In this document: piece by piece, positions 1-6,673 of the stretch
Numbering within the stretch: position 1 is the stretch's first letter
How the letters are laid out: every line of letters starts with the position of its first letter
Assembly: GCA_030620925.1 (NCBI GenBank)
Contig: JAUXIQ010000112.1
Location: forward strand, 1 to 6,689
Origin: Nitrospinota bacterium
GTDB lineage: Bacteria > JAUXIQ01
Reading direction: 5' to 3'
DNA: 6,689 nucleotides
Notes under the pieces: model-generated
The model's input: only the letters and a program-made list of their open reading frames with translations
Databases searched by the model: none
Told to the model about the DNA's origin: nothing
Made by a program: the position numbers and the translations under genes

Positions 1-1
1 G

Positions 2-190
2 CTTTCTTCCGAAGAAGCTCAGAGACTATATGCAGACGCAAACATGGAATACCCTGCCAATTCCCGGATTGAGCCCAACCCGGAAGTGGCTTCATGGGGT
101 GAATTCAAGGCCAATCCCATTAACGTAAGCGTTTATGGTCTGTTGCAGATCTCGGCCATTCGTCTCATGGACCGGGCGGGATACAGGTAA
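2..190 (+). CDS. fbpA: Iron(III) ABC transporter substrate-binding protein, C-terminal end (partial)
   Basis: This is the last 62 codons of an open frame that runs in from the left edge and ends at TAA 188-190. It was too short and start-less to be picked up as a normal ORF. The peptide carries the tail signature of periplasmic ferric-binding proteins (FbpA/FutA/AfuA type): an 'EYP.N' stretch at local residues 16-20, then 'EVASWGEFK' at 28-36, and a final 'RLMDRAGYR' at 54-62. In that family the C-terminal lobe helps close the Fe3+ site, but the ligand residues (normally tyrosines upstream) are outside the window, so iron specificity is inferred from the tail and from the permease and ATPase that follow. 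The gene ends 36 bases before fbpB on the same strand, so co-transcription is likely. A binding protein for another anion or metal of the same fold is the main alternative. Confidence 0.8.
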   Translation, partial: LSSEEAQRLYADANMEYPANSRIEPNPEVASWGEFKANPINVSVYGLLQISAIRLMDRAGYR

Positions 191-226
191 CAGAGGTTCC
201 AATATTTAAAGGTCCGACTGGAGAAT

Positions 227-1882
227 ATGAAAGTCTCAGGTGCCATATCTCGGCGTAAAATGTTGAAGGGTAGAGGTTTGCAGGTGGGGGCCGGCGTTGC
301 CGCGGCCCTCGTAGCGGTGCCGGTGTTGGTCATACTATCCTCTCTGTTCAAACCCACCCAGGATATATGGGGGCACCTCCTCGAAAACGTCCTACCCCGC
401 ATTTTTGTTAACACGGTGAGCCTCGTAATCGGAGTATCCTTCGGTACGCTGATATTGGGCGTTGCCCTGGGATGGCTCACCGGAGCGTGCGATTTCCGGG
501 GCAGGAGGATTTTTTCGTGGGCACTCCTGCTGCCCCTTGCCATTCCAACCTACGTCATGGCCTTCGTATATCTGGGGTTGTTCGACTTTGCCGGCCCCTT
601 GCAGTCCGCGCTGGGAGACATGTTCCCCCGGAGTAATCCGCGCCTGCCTAACATCCAATCGGCAACCGGAGTGATAATAGTAATGACTCTGGCTCTCTAT
701 CCCTACGTTTACCTGCTTGCCCGAAGCGCTTTCATGACCCAGGGGTTGACCTCAATTGAGGCGGCCCGGTCGTTGGGTGCAAGCCCTGTCGGGGCTTTTT
801 TCAGGGTGGTTCTGCCAATGGCCCGGCCCTGGATAGTAGGCGGTCTGATGCTGGTGGTCATGGAAACCCTCGCTGATTTCGGGGCGGTTTCTATTTTCAA
901 TTTTGATACGTTTACCACGGCGATATATAAATCCTGGTTCGGCTTCTTTTCATTGACCGCGGCGGCGCAGCTTTCATCCATACTGGTGTTCATGGTGTTG
1001 ATAGTGGCGCTGTTGGAGCAGCGCCTTCGTCGTCAACAGCGGTACACCGGTGGTGGCGGATCGACTCCGAGTATGGCTCGCATCCAGCTCTCCGGTGTCA
1101 AGGCCTGGGCGGCTGTTGTGTTTTGTCTCCTTGTGCTTTTAACGGCATTCGCCGTTCCCTGCCTGCAGCTCATCGTTTGGAGCGCCGATTCATTCGGGAT
1201 GGAGTTCGGGACACGCTATTTGGGGTTGGTGGGCCGCACGCTTTTCCTGGCTCTGGCCGCCGCCCTGATTACTTGTTCGACAGCGCTCCTTCTGGCTTAC
1301 GCCAGACGATATCATCCGGAGCCGTTCACATTCGGCCTGACCCGTGTGGCTACCATCGGTTACGCCCTTCCCGGCACGGTGCTGGCGGTTGGCATCTTCA
1401 TACCCGTGGTTTTCACGGACAACTTTATTTCCCAAATAGTTCGCTCTGTTTTCGGCTATGACCTGAAGCCCCTTTTACAGGGGACGGTGTTTATAATGCT
1501 AATCGCCTACCTTGTGAGATTCACCGCTGCTGGATTCAATTCCGTGGACAGCGCCATGCAAAGGATCGCCCCTGGTATAGATGATGCATCAACACTTTTG
1601 GGAGCAAAGGGCCTGGCCCTCTTAAGACGCGTCCATCTTCCCATTCTCAAATCGGGCATTTTGACGGGATTGACGCTTGTTTTCGTGGACGTAATGAAGG
1701 AGATGCCCATTACGCTCATGACCAGGCCCTTCGGTTGGGATACTTTGGCTGTGAAAATTTTTGAGTTCACTTCGGAAGGGGAATGGGAACGTGCGGCTTT
1801 ACCGGCGGTGGCAATCATTCTGACCGGGCTCTTCCCTGTCATACTCCTTACGAGACACAACGAAAAACAGTTCGCAACCTGA
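227..1882 (+). CDS. fbpB: Iron(III) ABC transporter permease, two fused membrane domains
   Basis: This 551-residue inner-membrane protein should form the whole ferric-iron channel of the transporter, because both permease halves sit in one chain, as is usual for FbpB/SfuB. About twelve hydrophobic segments are visible, six per half, with a basic and Gly-rich cytoplasmic linker around residues 265-290 (a run of four Gly at 275-278). Each half has an EAA loop that would dock on the ATPase. The first runs from E178-A-A to L196-P197 with G184. The second, weaker one runs from D453-A-S to L471-P472 with G459. The stretches 'ETLADFGA' (213-220) and 'KEMPITLMTRPFGWDTLA' (491-508) are typical of this family. 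The ATG at 227 has a close GGAG (220-223), only 3 bases away, which is short. The next in-frame ATG (260) has no ribosome site, so I keep 227. The stop lies 17 bases before fbpC. Confidence 0.9.
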   Translation: MKVSGAISRRKMLKGRGLQVGAGVAAALVAVPVLVILSSLFKPTQDIWGHLLENVLPRIFVNTVSLVIGVSFGTLILGVALGWLTGACDFRGRRIFSWALLLPLAIPTYVMAFVYLGLFDFAGPLQSALGDMFPRSNPRLPNIQSATGVIIVMTLALYPYVYLLARSAFMTQGLTSIEAARSLGASPVGAFFRVVLPMARPWIVGGLMLVVMETLADFGAVSIFNFDTFTTAIYKSWFGFFSLTAAAQLSSILVFMVLIVALLEQRLRRQQRYTGGGGSTPSMARIQLSGVKAWAAVVFCLLVLLTAFAVPCLQLIVWSADSFGMEFGTRYLGLVGRTLFLALAAALITCSTALLLAYARRYHPEPFTFGLTRVATIGYALPGTVLAVGIFIPVVFTDNFISQIVRSVFGYDLKPLLQGTVFIMLIAYLVRFTAAGFNSVDSAMQRIAPGIDDASTLLGAKGLALLRRVHLPILKSGILTGLTLVFVDVMKEMPITLMTRPFGWDTLAVKIFEFTSEGEWERAALPAVAIILTGLFPVILLTRHNEKQFAT

Positions 1883-1886
1883 TCTT

Positions 1887-1892
1887 GAGGAG
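1887..1892 (+). promoter_or_regulatory. Shine-Dalgarno site deciding the fbpC start
   Basis: GAGGAG lies 7 bases before the ATG at 1900, in the short gap after the fbpB stop. The same frame is open from further upstream (an ATG at 1783 inside fbpB). Only the 1900 start has this site, and only it gives the normal ABC-ATPase N-terminus. Confidence 0.75.
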
Positions 1893-1899
1893 AATAAAG

Positions 1900-3024
1900 A
1901 TGCACCCCTTGCTGGAAGTCAAGAACATATCGAGTTCCTACGGCAATAAATTGGCCATAAATGATGTAAGCGTCAATCTGGAAAAAGGTGAAATCGGCTG
2001 CTTGCTGGGACCAAGCGGTTGCGGGAAGACCACCCTCCTCAGAACGATAGCAGGTTTTAAGGACATCGTCTCTGGAGATATATTGATAGAGGGCAGACGG
2101 GTCGCGGCGGAAGCGTTTTCCGTTTCACCTGAAGAGCGGGGAGTGGGGATGGTGTTTCAGGACTACGCCCTCTTTCCTCATTTGAACGTCCAGGAAAACG
2201 TGGCCTTCGGCCTTAAACATATGAAAAGGTCTGAGAAGAAGAGGAGAGTCGGCGACCTGCTTAGTGTTATAGGTCTCGAGCAGGTCAAACACAAATACCC
2301 CCACGAATTGTCAGGAGGCGAGCAGCAACGCATAGCCCTGGCAAGGTCCCTTGCACCCAGACCCCGATTGTTGCTTCTCGATGAGCCGTTTTCCAACCTG
2401 GACGTCAACATGCGCGAGCTTCTGTCAATGGAGGTGCGTAAGATCATCAAGCAGCAGAACACCACGGGGCTGGTGGTCACGCACAACCAGCACGAGGCCT
2501 TCGCCATGGCGGATAAAATCGGTGTCATTTCATGCGGTCGCATGCTGCAGTGGGACAGCGCCTACAATCTTTACCACAGGCCGTGCGGTTCCATGGTTGC
2601 CTCTTTTGTGGGAGAAGGTGTGCTGTTACCGGGGAGAGTCCTTGACGATCATCTGGTGGAATGCGGTCTGGCAGTCCTCAAAGGCCGATTTTCTTCGTCC
2701 TGTCCGGTGGGTGCCATGACGGACATCCTGATACGGCCGGAGGATGTCGTTCATGAGGATGAGAGTCCCCTGAGAGCTGTAGTGGTTCATAAAACCTTCC
2801 GGGGGCCAAACATTATTTATACTCTGTGTCTAAGCTCAGGTGATGCTGTCCTGGCTCTGTTCCCCAGCCATTACAGGCATGAGATTGGCGAGGAAATAGG
2901 TATCCGGCCGGAGGTGAAAGACATAGTTCTTTTCAAGAGGGACCATGAGGAATTAAGACGCCCTCAGGAAGTCAACCCGAAATCCATGCTTCACAATGAG
3001 TCGGAATGTCATTATAATGTTTAA
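1900..3024 (+). CDS. fbpC: Iron(III) ABC transporter ATP-binding protein
   Basis: This 374-residue cytoplasmic ATPase would energise the FbpB permease. All ABC motifs are present in order: Walker A GPSGCGKTT (37-45), Q-loop Gln87 within 'MVFQDYALFPH', signature LSGGEQQR (137-144), Walker B LLLLDEP (157-163), D-loop SNLD (165-168) and switch His195. After about residue 235 comes a regulatory C-terminal region with a TOBE-like 'ILIRPED' segment (276-282), as in the FbpC/PotA/MalK group. A charged tail of about 25 residues follows the last TOBE-like strand (from about 348) and contains Cys370 and His371. I do not recognise that tail. I start at ATG 1900 because GAGGAG precedes it by 7 bases and the next residues match the family start. 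The longer frame back to 1783 would add 39 residues overlapping fbpB and is rejected. Polyamine or sulfate import ATPases look similar; the fbpA-fbpB context decides for iron. Confidence 0.9.
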   Translation: MHPLLEVKNISSSYGNKLAINDVSVNLEKGEIGCLLGPSGCGKTTLLRTIAGFKDIVSGDILIEGRRVAAEAFSVSPEERGVGMVFQDYALFPHLNVQENVAFGLKHMKRSEKKRRVGDLLSVIGLEQVKHKYPHELSGGEQQRIALARSLAPRPRLLLLDEPFSNLDVNMRELLSMEVRKIIKQQNTTGLVVTHNQHEAFAMADKIGVISCGRMLQWDSAYNLYHRPCGSMVASFVGEGVLLPGRVLDDHLVECGLAVLKGRFSSSCPVGAMTDILIRPEDVVHEDESPLRAVVVHKTFRGPNIIYTLCLSSGDAVLALFPSHYRHEIGEEIGIRPEVKDIVLFKRDHEELRRPQEVNPKSMLHNESECHYNV

Positions 3025-3111
3025 ACTTTTAAGATTAACTGGCAGGACGCGTTGGCCGTGAGCAATAATGATTAATCCTACATTTTTTGTCTCGGTTATC
3101 ATGTCAAGGAG

Positions 3112-3141
3112 GGGTTACTGCTTTATTAGCAGGAACTTTTT
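3112..3141 (+). terminator. Candidate intrinsic terminator after the fbp operon
   Basis: An inverted repeat pairs 3114-3122 (GTTACTGCT) with 3128-3136 (AGCAGGAAC) around a 5-base TTATT loop. There are eight Watson-Crick pairs and one internal A-G mismatch (3117/3133). Five T follow immediately (3137-3141), as expected of a rho-independent terminator on the + strand. It lies about 90 bases after fbpC and 39 bases before the nitrilase start, so it would separate the two units or act as an attenuator for the second. The T-run is short and the stem only moderately GC-rich, so efficiency is uncertain. Confidence 0.5.
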
Positions 3142-3162
3142 GGTTGGAATAGACTCGTATCC

Positions 3163-3173
3163 GAGGGGAGGGG
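3163..3173 (+). promoter_or_regulatory. Strong Shine-Dalgarno site for a GTG start
   Basis: The run GAGGGGAGGGG ends 6 bases before GTG 3180 and 15 bases before the ATG at 3189. The spacing selects the GTG as the start of the nitrilase gene. An in-frame TAG at 3150-3152 rules out a longer N-terminus beyond that point. Confidence 0.75.
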
Positions 3174-3179
3174 ATAAAA

Positions 3180-4016
3180 GTGGCTGAGATGGTAAAAATC
3201 GCAGGTGTTCAGATGGACTCCAAGATAACCCAGAATGGCCTCAATCTGGAGAGGATAATGGACTATCTCCAGGAGGCGGCCGGAAACGGGGCGAAGATAG
3301 TGGTATTTCCCGAGTGCGCCCTCACCGGTTACTGCTTTAACGACCTGGAAGAGGCCAGACCCTACGCCGAGCCCATCCCCGGGCCCAGCACCGAAGCCAT
3401 GGGCGCGCTTTGCGCCAAGCTGGATGTTTATGCGGTGGTGGGCATGCTGGAGGCCGACGGCGAAGAAGTGTTTAACGCCGCCGCGCTGCTGGGGCCGCAA
3501 GGGCTGGTGGGCTCCTACAGGAAAATTCATCTCCCCTTCCTGGGCGTGGATCGCTTCGTAGCGCCGGGGGACAGACCCTTTTCGGTTTATCAAACAGGCG
3601 CCGGCAGGTTAGGCATTAACATCTGCTACGATGCGAGCTTTCCCGAAAGCTCGCGCATCATGTCCCTCCAGGGGGCAGAGCTAATCGCCCTGTCCACCAA
3701 CTGGCCCCAGGGGGTGGAGATAGTCCCCGATCACGTGATCAATACCCGCGCCCTGGAGAACAGAATAAACTATATCGCAGTTAACAGGGTCGGCGAGGAG
3801 CGAGGCTACCGTTTCTTCGGGCATGGCAAAGTGGTGGGGGCCAACGGGGCCACCATTGTAGCGGCCGGGTCCGAGGAAGAAATATTCTACGCCGAAGTAG
3901 ACATGGGGGCCGCCCGCGATAAGAAAGTGGTGACAATCCCCGGCCAGTGGGAGGTGGACAGGATGAACGACCGCCGCCCGGAGCTCTACGGCGAGCTTGT
4001 CCAACCCAACCAGTAG
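3180..4016 (+). CDS. Nitrilase-superfamily carbon-nitrogen hydrolase, substrate unknown
   Basis: This 278-residue protein has the normal length of a single-domain C-N hydrolase (amidase/nitrilase fold) and no signal peptide, so it should be cytoplasmic. The catalytic triad is visible: Glu45 in 'VVFPECALTGY', Lys115 in 'SYRKIHLP', and the nucleophile Cys149 in 'GINICYDASFPE'. A 'STNWP' segment (172-176) follows, as in amidase-type members. Such enzymes hydrolyse amides, carbamoyl groups or nitriles through a thioester on the Cys. The extra Glu that many members carry a few residues after the Lys is not obvious here; Asp124 in 'GVDRF' is the nearest acidic residue. The GTG start is chosen on its ribosome site. 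The gene appears monocistronic, behind a candidate terminator and convergent with dinG, so neighbours give no substrate. Omega-amidase, N-carbamoyl hydrolase or a general aliphatic amidase are all possible. Confidence 0.9.
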   Translation: MAEMVKIAGVQMDSKITQNGLNLERIMDYLQEAAGNGAKIVVFPECALTGYCFNDLEEARPYAEPIPGPSTEAMGALCAKLDVYAVVGMLEADGEEVFNAAALLGPQGLVGSYRKIHLPFLGVDRFVAPGDRPFSVYQTGAGRLGINICYDASFPESSRIMSLQGAELIALSTNWPQGVEIVPDHVINTRALENRINYIAVNRVGEERGYRFFGHGKVVGANGATIVAAGSEEEIFYAEVDMGAARDKKVVTIPGQWEVDRMNDRRPELYGELVQPNQ

Positions 4017-4057
4017 TCAGCCGCGCCGCTTTCTCAACACCAGAGAGATAAATAATC

Positions 4058-4079
4058 GGTCTGATGCTATTGCCGGACC
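4058..4079. terminator. Weak hairpin in the convergent gap, possible shared terminator
   Basis: GGTCTG (4058-4063) can pair with CGGACC (4074-4079) over six pairs, one of them a T-G wobble, around a 10-base loop. It sits between the stop codons of the two convergent genes (4016 and 4085), where a bidirectional terminator would be expected. There is no clear T-run on either side, only an AT-rich stretch (4047-4056) that would follow the stem on the - strand transcript. I list it as a position-supported guess. Confidence 0.25.
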
Positions 4080-4084
4080 TCGGT

Positions 4085-6637
4085 TCATTTGTTGCCGTCG
4101 AAAAATTCCCGGACCGCCTTAAGCACTTCGTCTACAGTGCCCACAACGGTATTGCAGGGGGGAAGGGATCTGATGAACAGCTTACCGTAAGACTTTTCCA
4201 CGATCCTCCTGTCCAATATGAGCACCGCACCGCTGTCCGTGGCCTTGCGGATCAATCTCCCGAATCCCTGTTTGAACTTGATGACAGCCTGAGGCACGAT
4301 ATACTCGAGGAAGGCGTTTCCCCCCTGTTCCTCGATTTGCTGGCATCGGGCTTCCAGCACGGGCTCGGTGGGCACGCGAAAGGGCAGCCTGGCAAGGATC
4401 ACGCATTCCAGCGCCTCTCCTTCCACGTCCACCCCGTGCCAGAAGCTGTCTGTGGCGAACAGGACGGAGGTCTTGTCTCTCTTGAAAGCCTCCAGGAGCT
4501 GATGGCGTGGGCGCTGGCCCTGCTTGAGGGCGGTAATCCCCATCGCTGCAAGAGGTTCCTGCAACTGGTCGTGCACCCAGTCCAGCGACCTGTAGGAGGT
4601 GAAGAGGACGAAAGCTTTTCCGCCCGTGGCCTCCAATGTGCTGTATACGACGTCTTTCAGTGAGCCGTCGAAATTTTTCTCATTCGGTTCCGGTATGTCC
4701 GTGGGTATACCTATGATGACCTGGGTCTGGTAATCGAAGGGGGATGGGAGGAGCAGTTCTTCCATCCTGTCCTCGTCCACCAGGTCCAGGCCGAGGCGCG
4801 ATTTGAGATGCTGGAAGCTGTTGTCCACGGTGAGGGTCGCTGAGGTGAGGGCCACGGTGGGTATTCGGTCGAAGAGGTTTTCCACCAGGTCGTTAGCCAC
4901 ATCCACAGGGGAAGAGAGGATTCGGACAATTTTTGCGCCCCGTTCTCCCATCCTCCCTTCCACCCAGGCCACCTCGTTTTTGCCTCCACCGGAGAGGACT
5001 TGTAGCAGGTCGGCCCCCACGGCATCCAGCCTGTCGGCGGATACCCTCAGCTCGAAGCGTTGATCGGCCACCGGTTTTCCCACCGCCTCTTCGAGTTTTC
5101 TCGAGAGGCCGGACAGTTCTCGTGCCAACGATTTCAACTTCGCGGCGAGCTCGGAAACCTCAGTGTCCAATAAATCACTCCATCCCCGGGTGCCCACCAC
5201 CCGGGGCGTGAGGCGAAGCCTGAGCTCATCGTATTCCTGTCCTGTTTGGCGTGCGGTCTCTTCCAGAACGGCGTCGAGAGTCGCATTGGAAGTGGTCACC
5301 AATTGGCGAACGGTTGGCATGAGGCTCCTTTCCACAGTCCTCACAATGTCGTCCAGCGTCCCGCCGCCGTCCCTTAACTTGCGCAGTGCGGCGAGGAGGT
5401 AGGGCAGCAGGCCTTTTCCTCCCCCGGAGGGGCTGTACAGTCTGCCCAGCATGCGGGTCATACCCAGCCTGGTTATCTGAGTGCCGAAATATGAAGTGGC
5501 AACGTCTTCTATGGTGTGCGCTTCGTCTATGATGAGGCGTCTGTATGGCGGGAGGATGGCCAGCGCGGAGTAGGTGCCGGTGAGCCTGCGCAGGGCCGTA
5601 TCGGCGAAAAGGAGATGATGGTTCACCACCAGCAGGTCCGCCGCCGCCGCGTTTCTGCGAGCTGCGTTGACGAAGCAGCGCTTCTGGTCAGGGCAGCGGG
5701 TGCCCATGCAGTAGTCGCTCTCGGAGCAAAGTTTTTCCCATAGGGCGAGGGGCGGGACGAAGCTGAGCTCGGTGCGGCAGCCGGTGGCGGTATTCTTAAC
5801 CCACTCCAGGAGGGTGTTCAGCGTCTCCATCTCGTCCGGTTCGGCCAAAAGCTCGGGCTCCCGCTCCAGTTGGGTGGTCTTCCTCAAGCAGACGTAATTT
5901 CCCCGGCCTATTACCTGCACCGCCTTGAATTTCATATCCAGGGCTTTCTGCAGGAAGGGGATATCTTTGTGAACCAGTTGCTCCTGCAGGTTGATGGTGT
6001 TTGTGGAAATCACCACTCTCTCCCCGTTGTTCTTTGCCCAGTGGACGGCGGGAAGTAGATATGCCATAGTCTTACCCGTTCCGGTGCCCGCCTCCACCAG
6101 GGCTATGCCGTTGCGGTTAAAGGCCCGGGCCGCGGCTTCGGTCATTTTGCCCTGCTGGGGACGGTGTTCATAACCGCTCAATTTCTGTGAGATCGTTCCG
6201 CCGGGCTCCAGGAGGGAAGCTAGTTCGACGGGGTCCAGGTGCTCGGCTTGCTTTTCCTTGAAGGCTTCCACCACCACATAGGCGGAAGTAGCGTCGTTGT
6301 CTATGATGTAAAATCCCACACCGCAGTTGCCCAGGGCCGAAGCCGTGCTGATATCCGCATCAGAAGGTGTGAGTTCGCCTGAAGGGTGGTTGTGGATGAC
6401 CACCTCTCCCCGGGAGGCCGCCTCCATGATGGCGGGGGCCGAGACCTCGTTCCCCCGCGCCGCCACCCGCACCTTCCGCACGCGGTCGCCTTCGGGGAGC
6501 TTCCCAACAAAGAAAACCTCGTTGCCTCCCGTCCCGGCTATCTCCTTCCTTATGGACTCGATTGCCTGCGGTGCGATAAGTTCCTCTATGTTCTCCATGT
6601 CGTACCTTTTGCTGAATTCCGGGGCGAAGTTGTCCAT
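4085..6637 (-). CDS. dinG: DinG-type iron-sulfur DNA helicase with N-terminal RadC-like JAMM domain
   Basis: This 850-residue protein has two parts. Residues about 15-130 form a RadC/JAB-like domain with a full JAMM set: Glu40, His82-x-His84 in 'IHNHPSG', Ser92 and Asp95. Residues about 150-850 form an XPD/DinG superfamily 2 helicase: 'GYEHRPQQ' lead-in (155-162), Walker A GTGTGKT (184-190), motif Ia 'STNTINLQEQ' (211-220), DEAH (371-374), 'TSATL' (598-602), 'ATDSFWHGVDVEG' (728-740) and 'QGFGRLIR' (790-797). Between motifs Ia and II lie Cys250 and Cys310-x4-Cys315-x5-Cys321. The last three have the spacing of the E. coli DinG 4Fe-4S ligands. The family unwinds DNA 5' to 3' and resolves R-loops and forked structures. 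The JAMM part's role is unknown. The first ATG (6635-6637) has no ribosome site; Met14 (6596-6598) has AAAAGG 6 bases upstream and may be the true start. The gene is convergent with the nitrilase. Confidence 0.92.
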   Translation of the reverse strand: MDNFAPEFSKRYDMENIEELIAPQAIESIRKEIAGTGGNEVFFVGKLPEGDRVRKVRVAARGNEVSAPAIMEAASRGEVVIHNHPSGELTPSDADISTASALGNCGVGFYIIDNDATSAYVVVEAFKEKQAEHLDPVELASLLEPGGTISQKLSGYEHRPQQGKMTEAAARAFNRNGIALVEAGTGTGKTMAYLLPAVHWAKNNGERVVISTNTINLQEQLVHKDIPFLQKALDMKFKAVQVIGRGNYVCLRKTTQLEREPELLAEPDEMETLNTLLEWVKNTATGCRTELSFVPPLALWEKLCSESDYCMGTRCPDQKRCFVNAARRNAAAADLLVVNHHLLFADTALRRLTGTYSALAILPPYRRLIIDEAHTIEDVATSYFGTQITRLGMTRMLGRLYSPSGGGKGLLPYLLAALRKLRDGGGTLDDIVRTVERSLMPTVRQLVTTSNATLDAVLEETARQTGQEYDELRLRLTPRVVGTRGWSDLLDTEVSELAAKLKSLARELSGLSRKLEEAVGKPVADQRFELRVSADRLDAVGADLLQVLSGGGKNEVAWVEGRMGERGAKIVRILSSPVDVANDLVENLFDRIPTVALTSATLTVDNSFQHLKSRLGLDLVDEDRMEELLLPSPFDYQTQVIIGIPTDIPEPNEKNFDGSLKDVVYSTLEATGGKAFVLFTSYRSLDWVHDQLQEPLAAMGITALKQGQRPRHQLLEAFKRDKTSVLFATDSFWHGVDVEGEALECVILARLPFRVPTEPVLEARCQQIEEQGGNAFLEYIVPQAVIKFKQGFGRLIRKATDSGAVLILDRRIVEKSYGKLFIRSLPPCNTVVGTVDEVLKAVREFFDGNK
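6605..6610 (-). promoter_or_regulatory. Shine-Dalgarno candidate favouring the Met14 start of dinG
   Basis: On the - strand this reads AAAAGG and ends 6 bases before the ATG at 6596-6598. No comparable purine-rich site precedes the ATG at 6635-6637. Both starts keep the whole JAMM domain, since Glu40 is the first catalytic residue. Confidence 0.45.
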
Positions 6638-6649
6638 TCGTCAGGTGAT

Positions 6650-6655
6650 AATATA
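6650..6655 (-). promoter_or_regulatory. Possible -10 promoter element of dinG
   Basis: The - strand reads TATATT here, with an overlapping TATTAT at 6648-6653. I find no good -35 hexamer at 16-18 bases upstream. If this element is real, transcription would begin near 6643. That leaves about 6 bases before the first ATG but about 45 before Met14, which again favours Met14. Support is weak because the area is simply AT-rich. Confidence 0.3.
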
Positions 6656-6656
6656 C

Positions 6657-6673
6657 ATAACTTGAGCGGTTAT
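6657..6673. repeat. Short inverted repeat upstream of dinG
   Basis: ATAAC (6657-6661) and GTTAT (6669-6673) form a perfect 5-base inverted repeat with a 7-base spacer, flanked by loosely symmetric TATA-containing sequence. It lies just upstream of the possible -10 element, where an operator could sit. It matches no LexA or Fur consensus that I know, and repeats this short are common by chance in AT-rich DNA. Confidence 0.25.

Noticed and set aside
133-543. 136-residue - strand open frame opposite the fbpA end and fbpB start
   Set aside because: It is antisense to two genes with clear family signatures, and its own translation is Arg/Pro-rich and low in recognisable structure.
1783-1899. N-terminal extension of fbpC overlapping fbpB
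   Set aside because: The added 39 residues do not resemble an ABC ATPase N-terminus, and the ATG at 1900 has a well-placed Shine-Dalgarno.
3019-3026. Perfect 8-base palindrome GTTTAAAC across the fbpC stop codon
   Set aside because: It is a single short AT-rich palindrome with no second copy seen and no positional meaning. It is expected by chance.
3063-3077. Fur-box-like sequence (caataat-g-attaatc) between fbpC and the nitrilase gene
   Set aside because: Only about 9 of 14 positions match the 7-1-7 Fur consensus, and it lies downstream of the iron operon rather than in front of it. The AT-rich setting makes such a match unremarkable.
3106-3129. Orphan Shine-Dalgarno AAGGAGGGG with a possible CTG-start micro-ORF
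   Set aside because: The only start-like codon at proper spacing is CTG 3118, which gives three codons before TAG. The site is better read as part of the hairpin's left arm and flank.
4064-4663. 199-residue open frame on the + strand opposite the end of dinG
   Set aside because: It lies entirely antisense to a well-supported helicase C-terminus, shows no recognisable motif and has no ribosome site. It is a by-product of high GC coding on the other strand.
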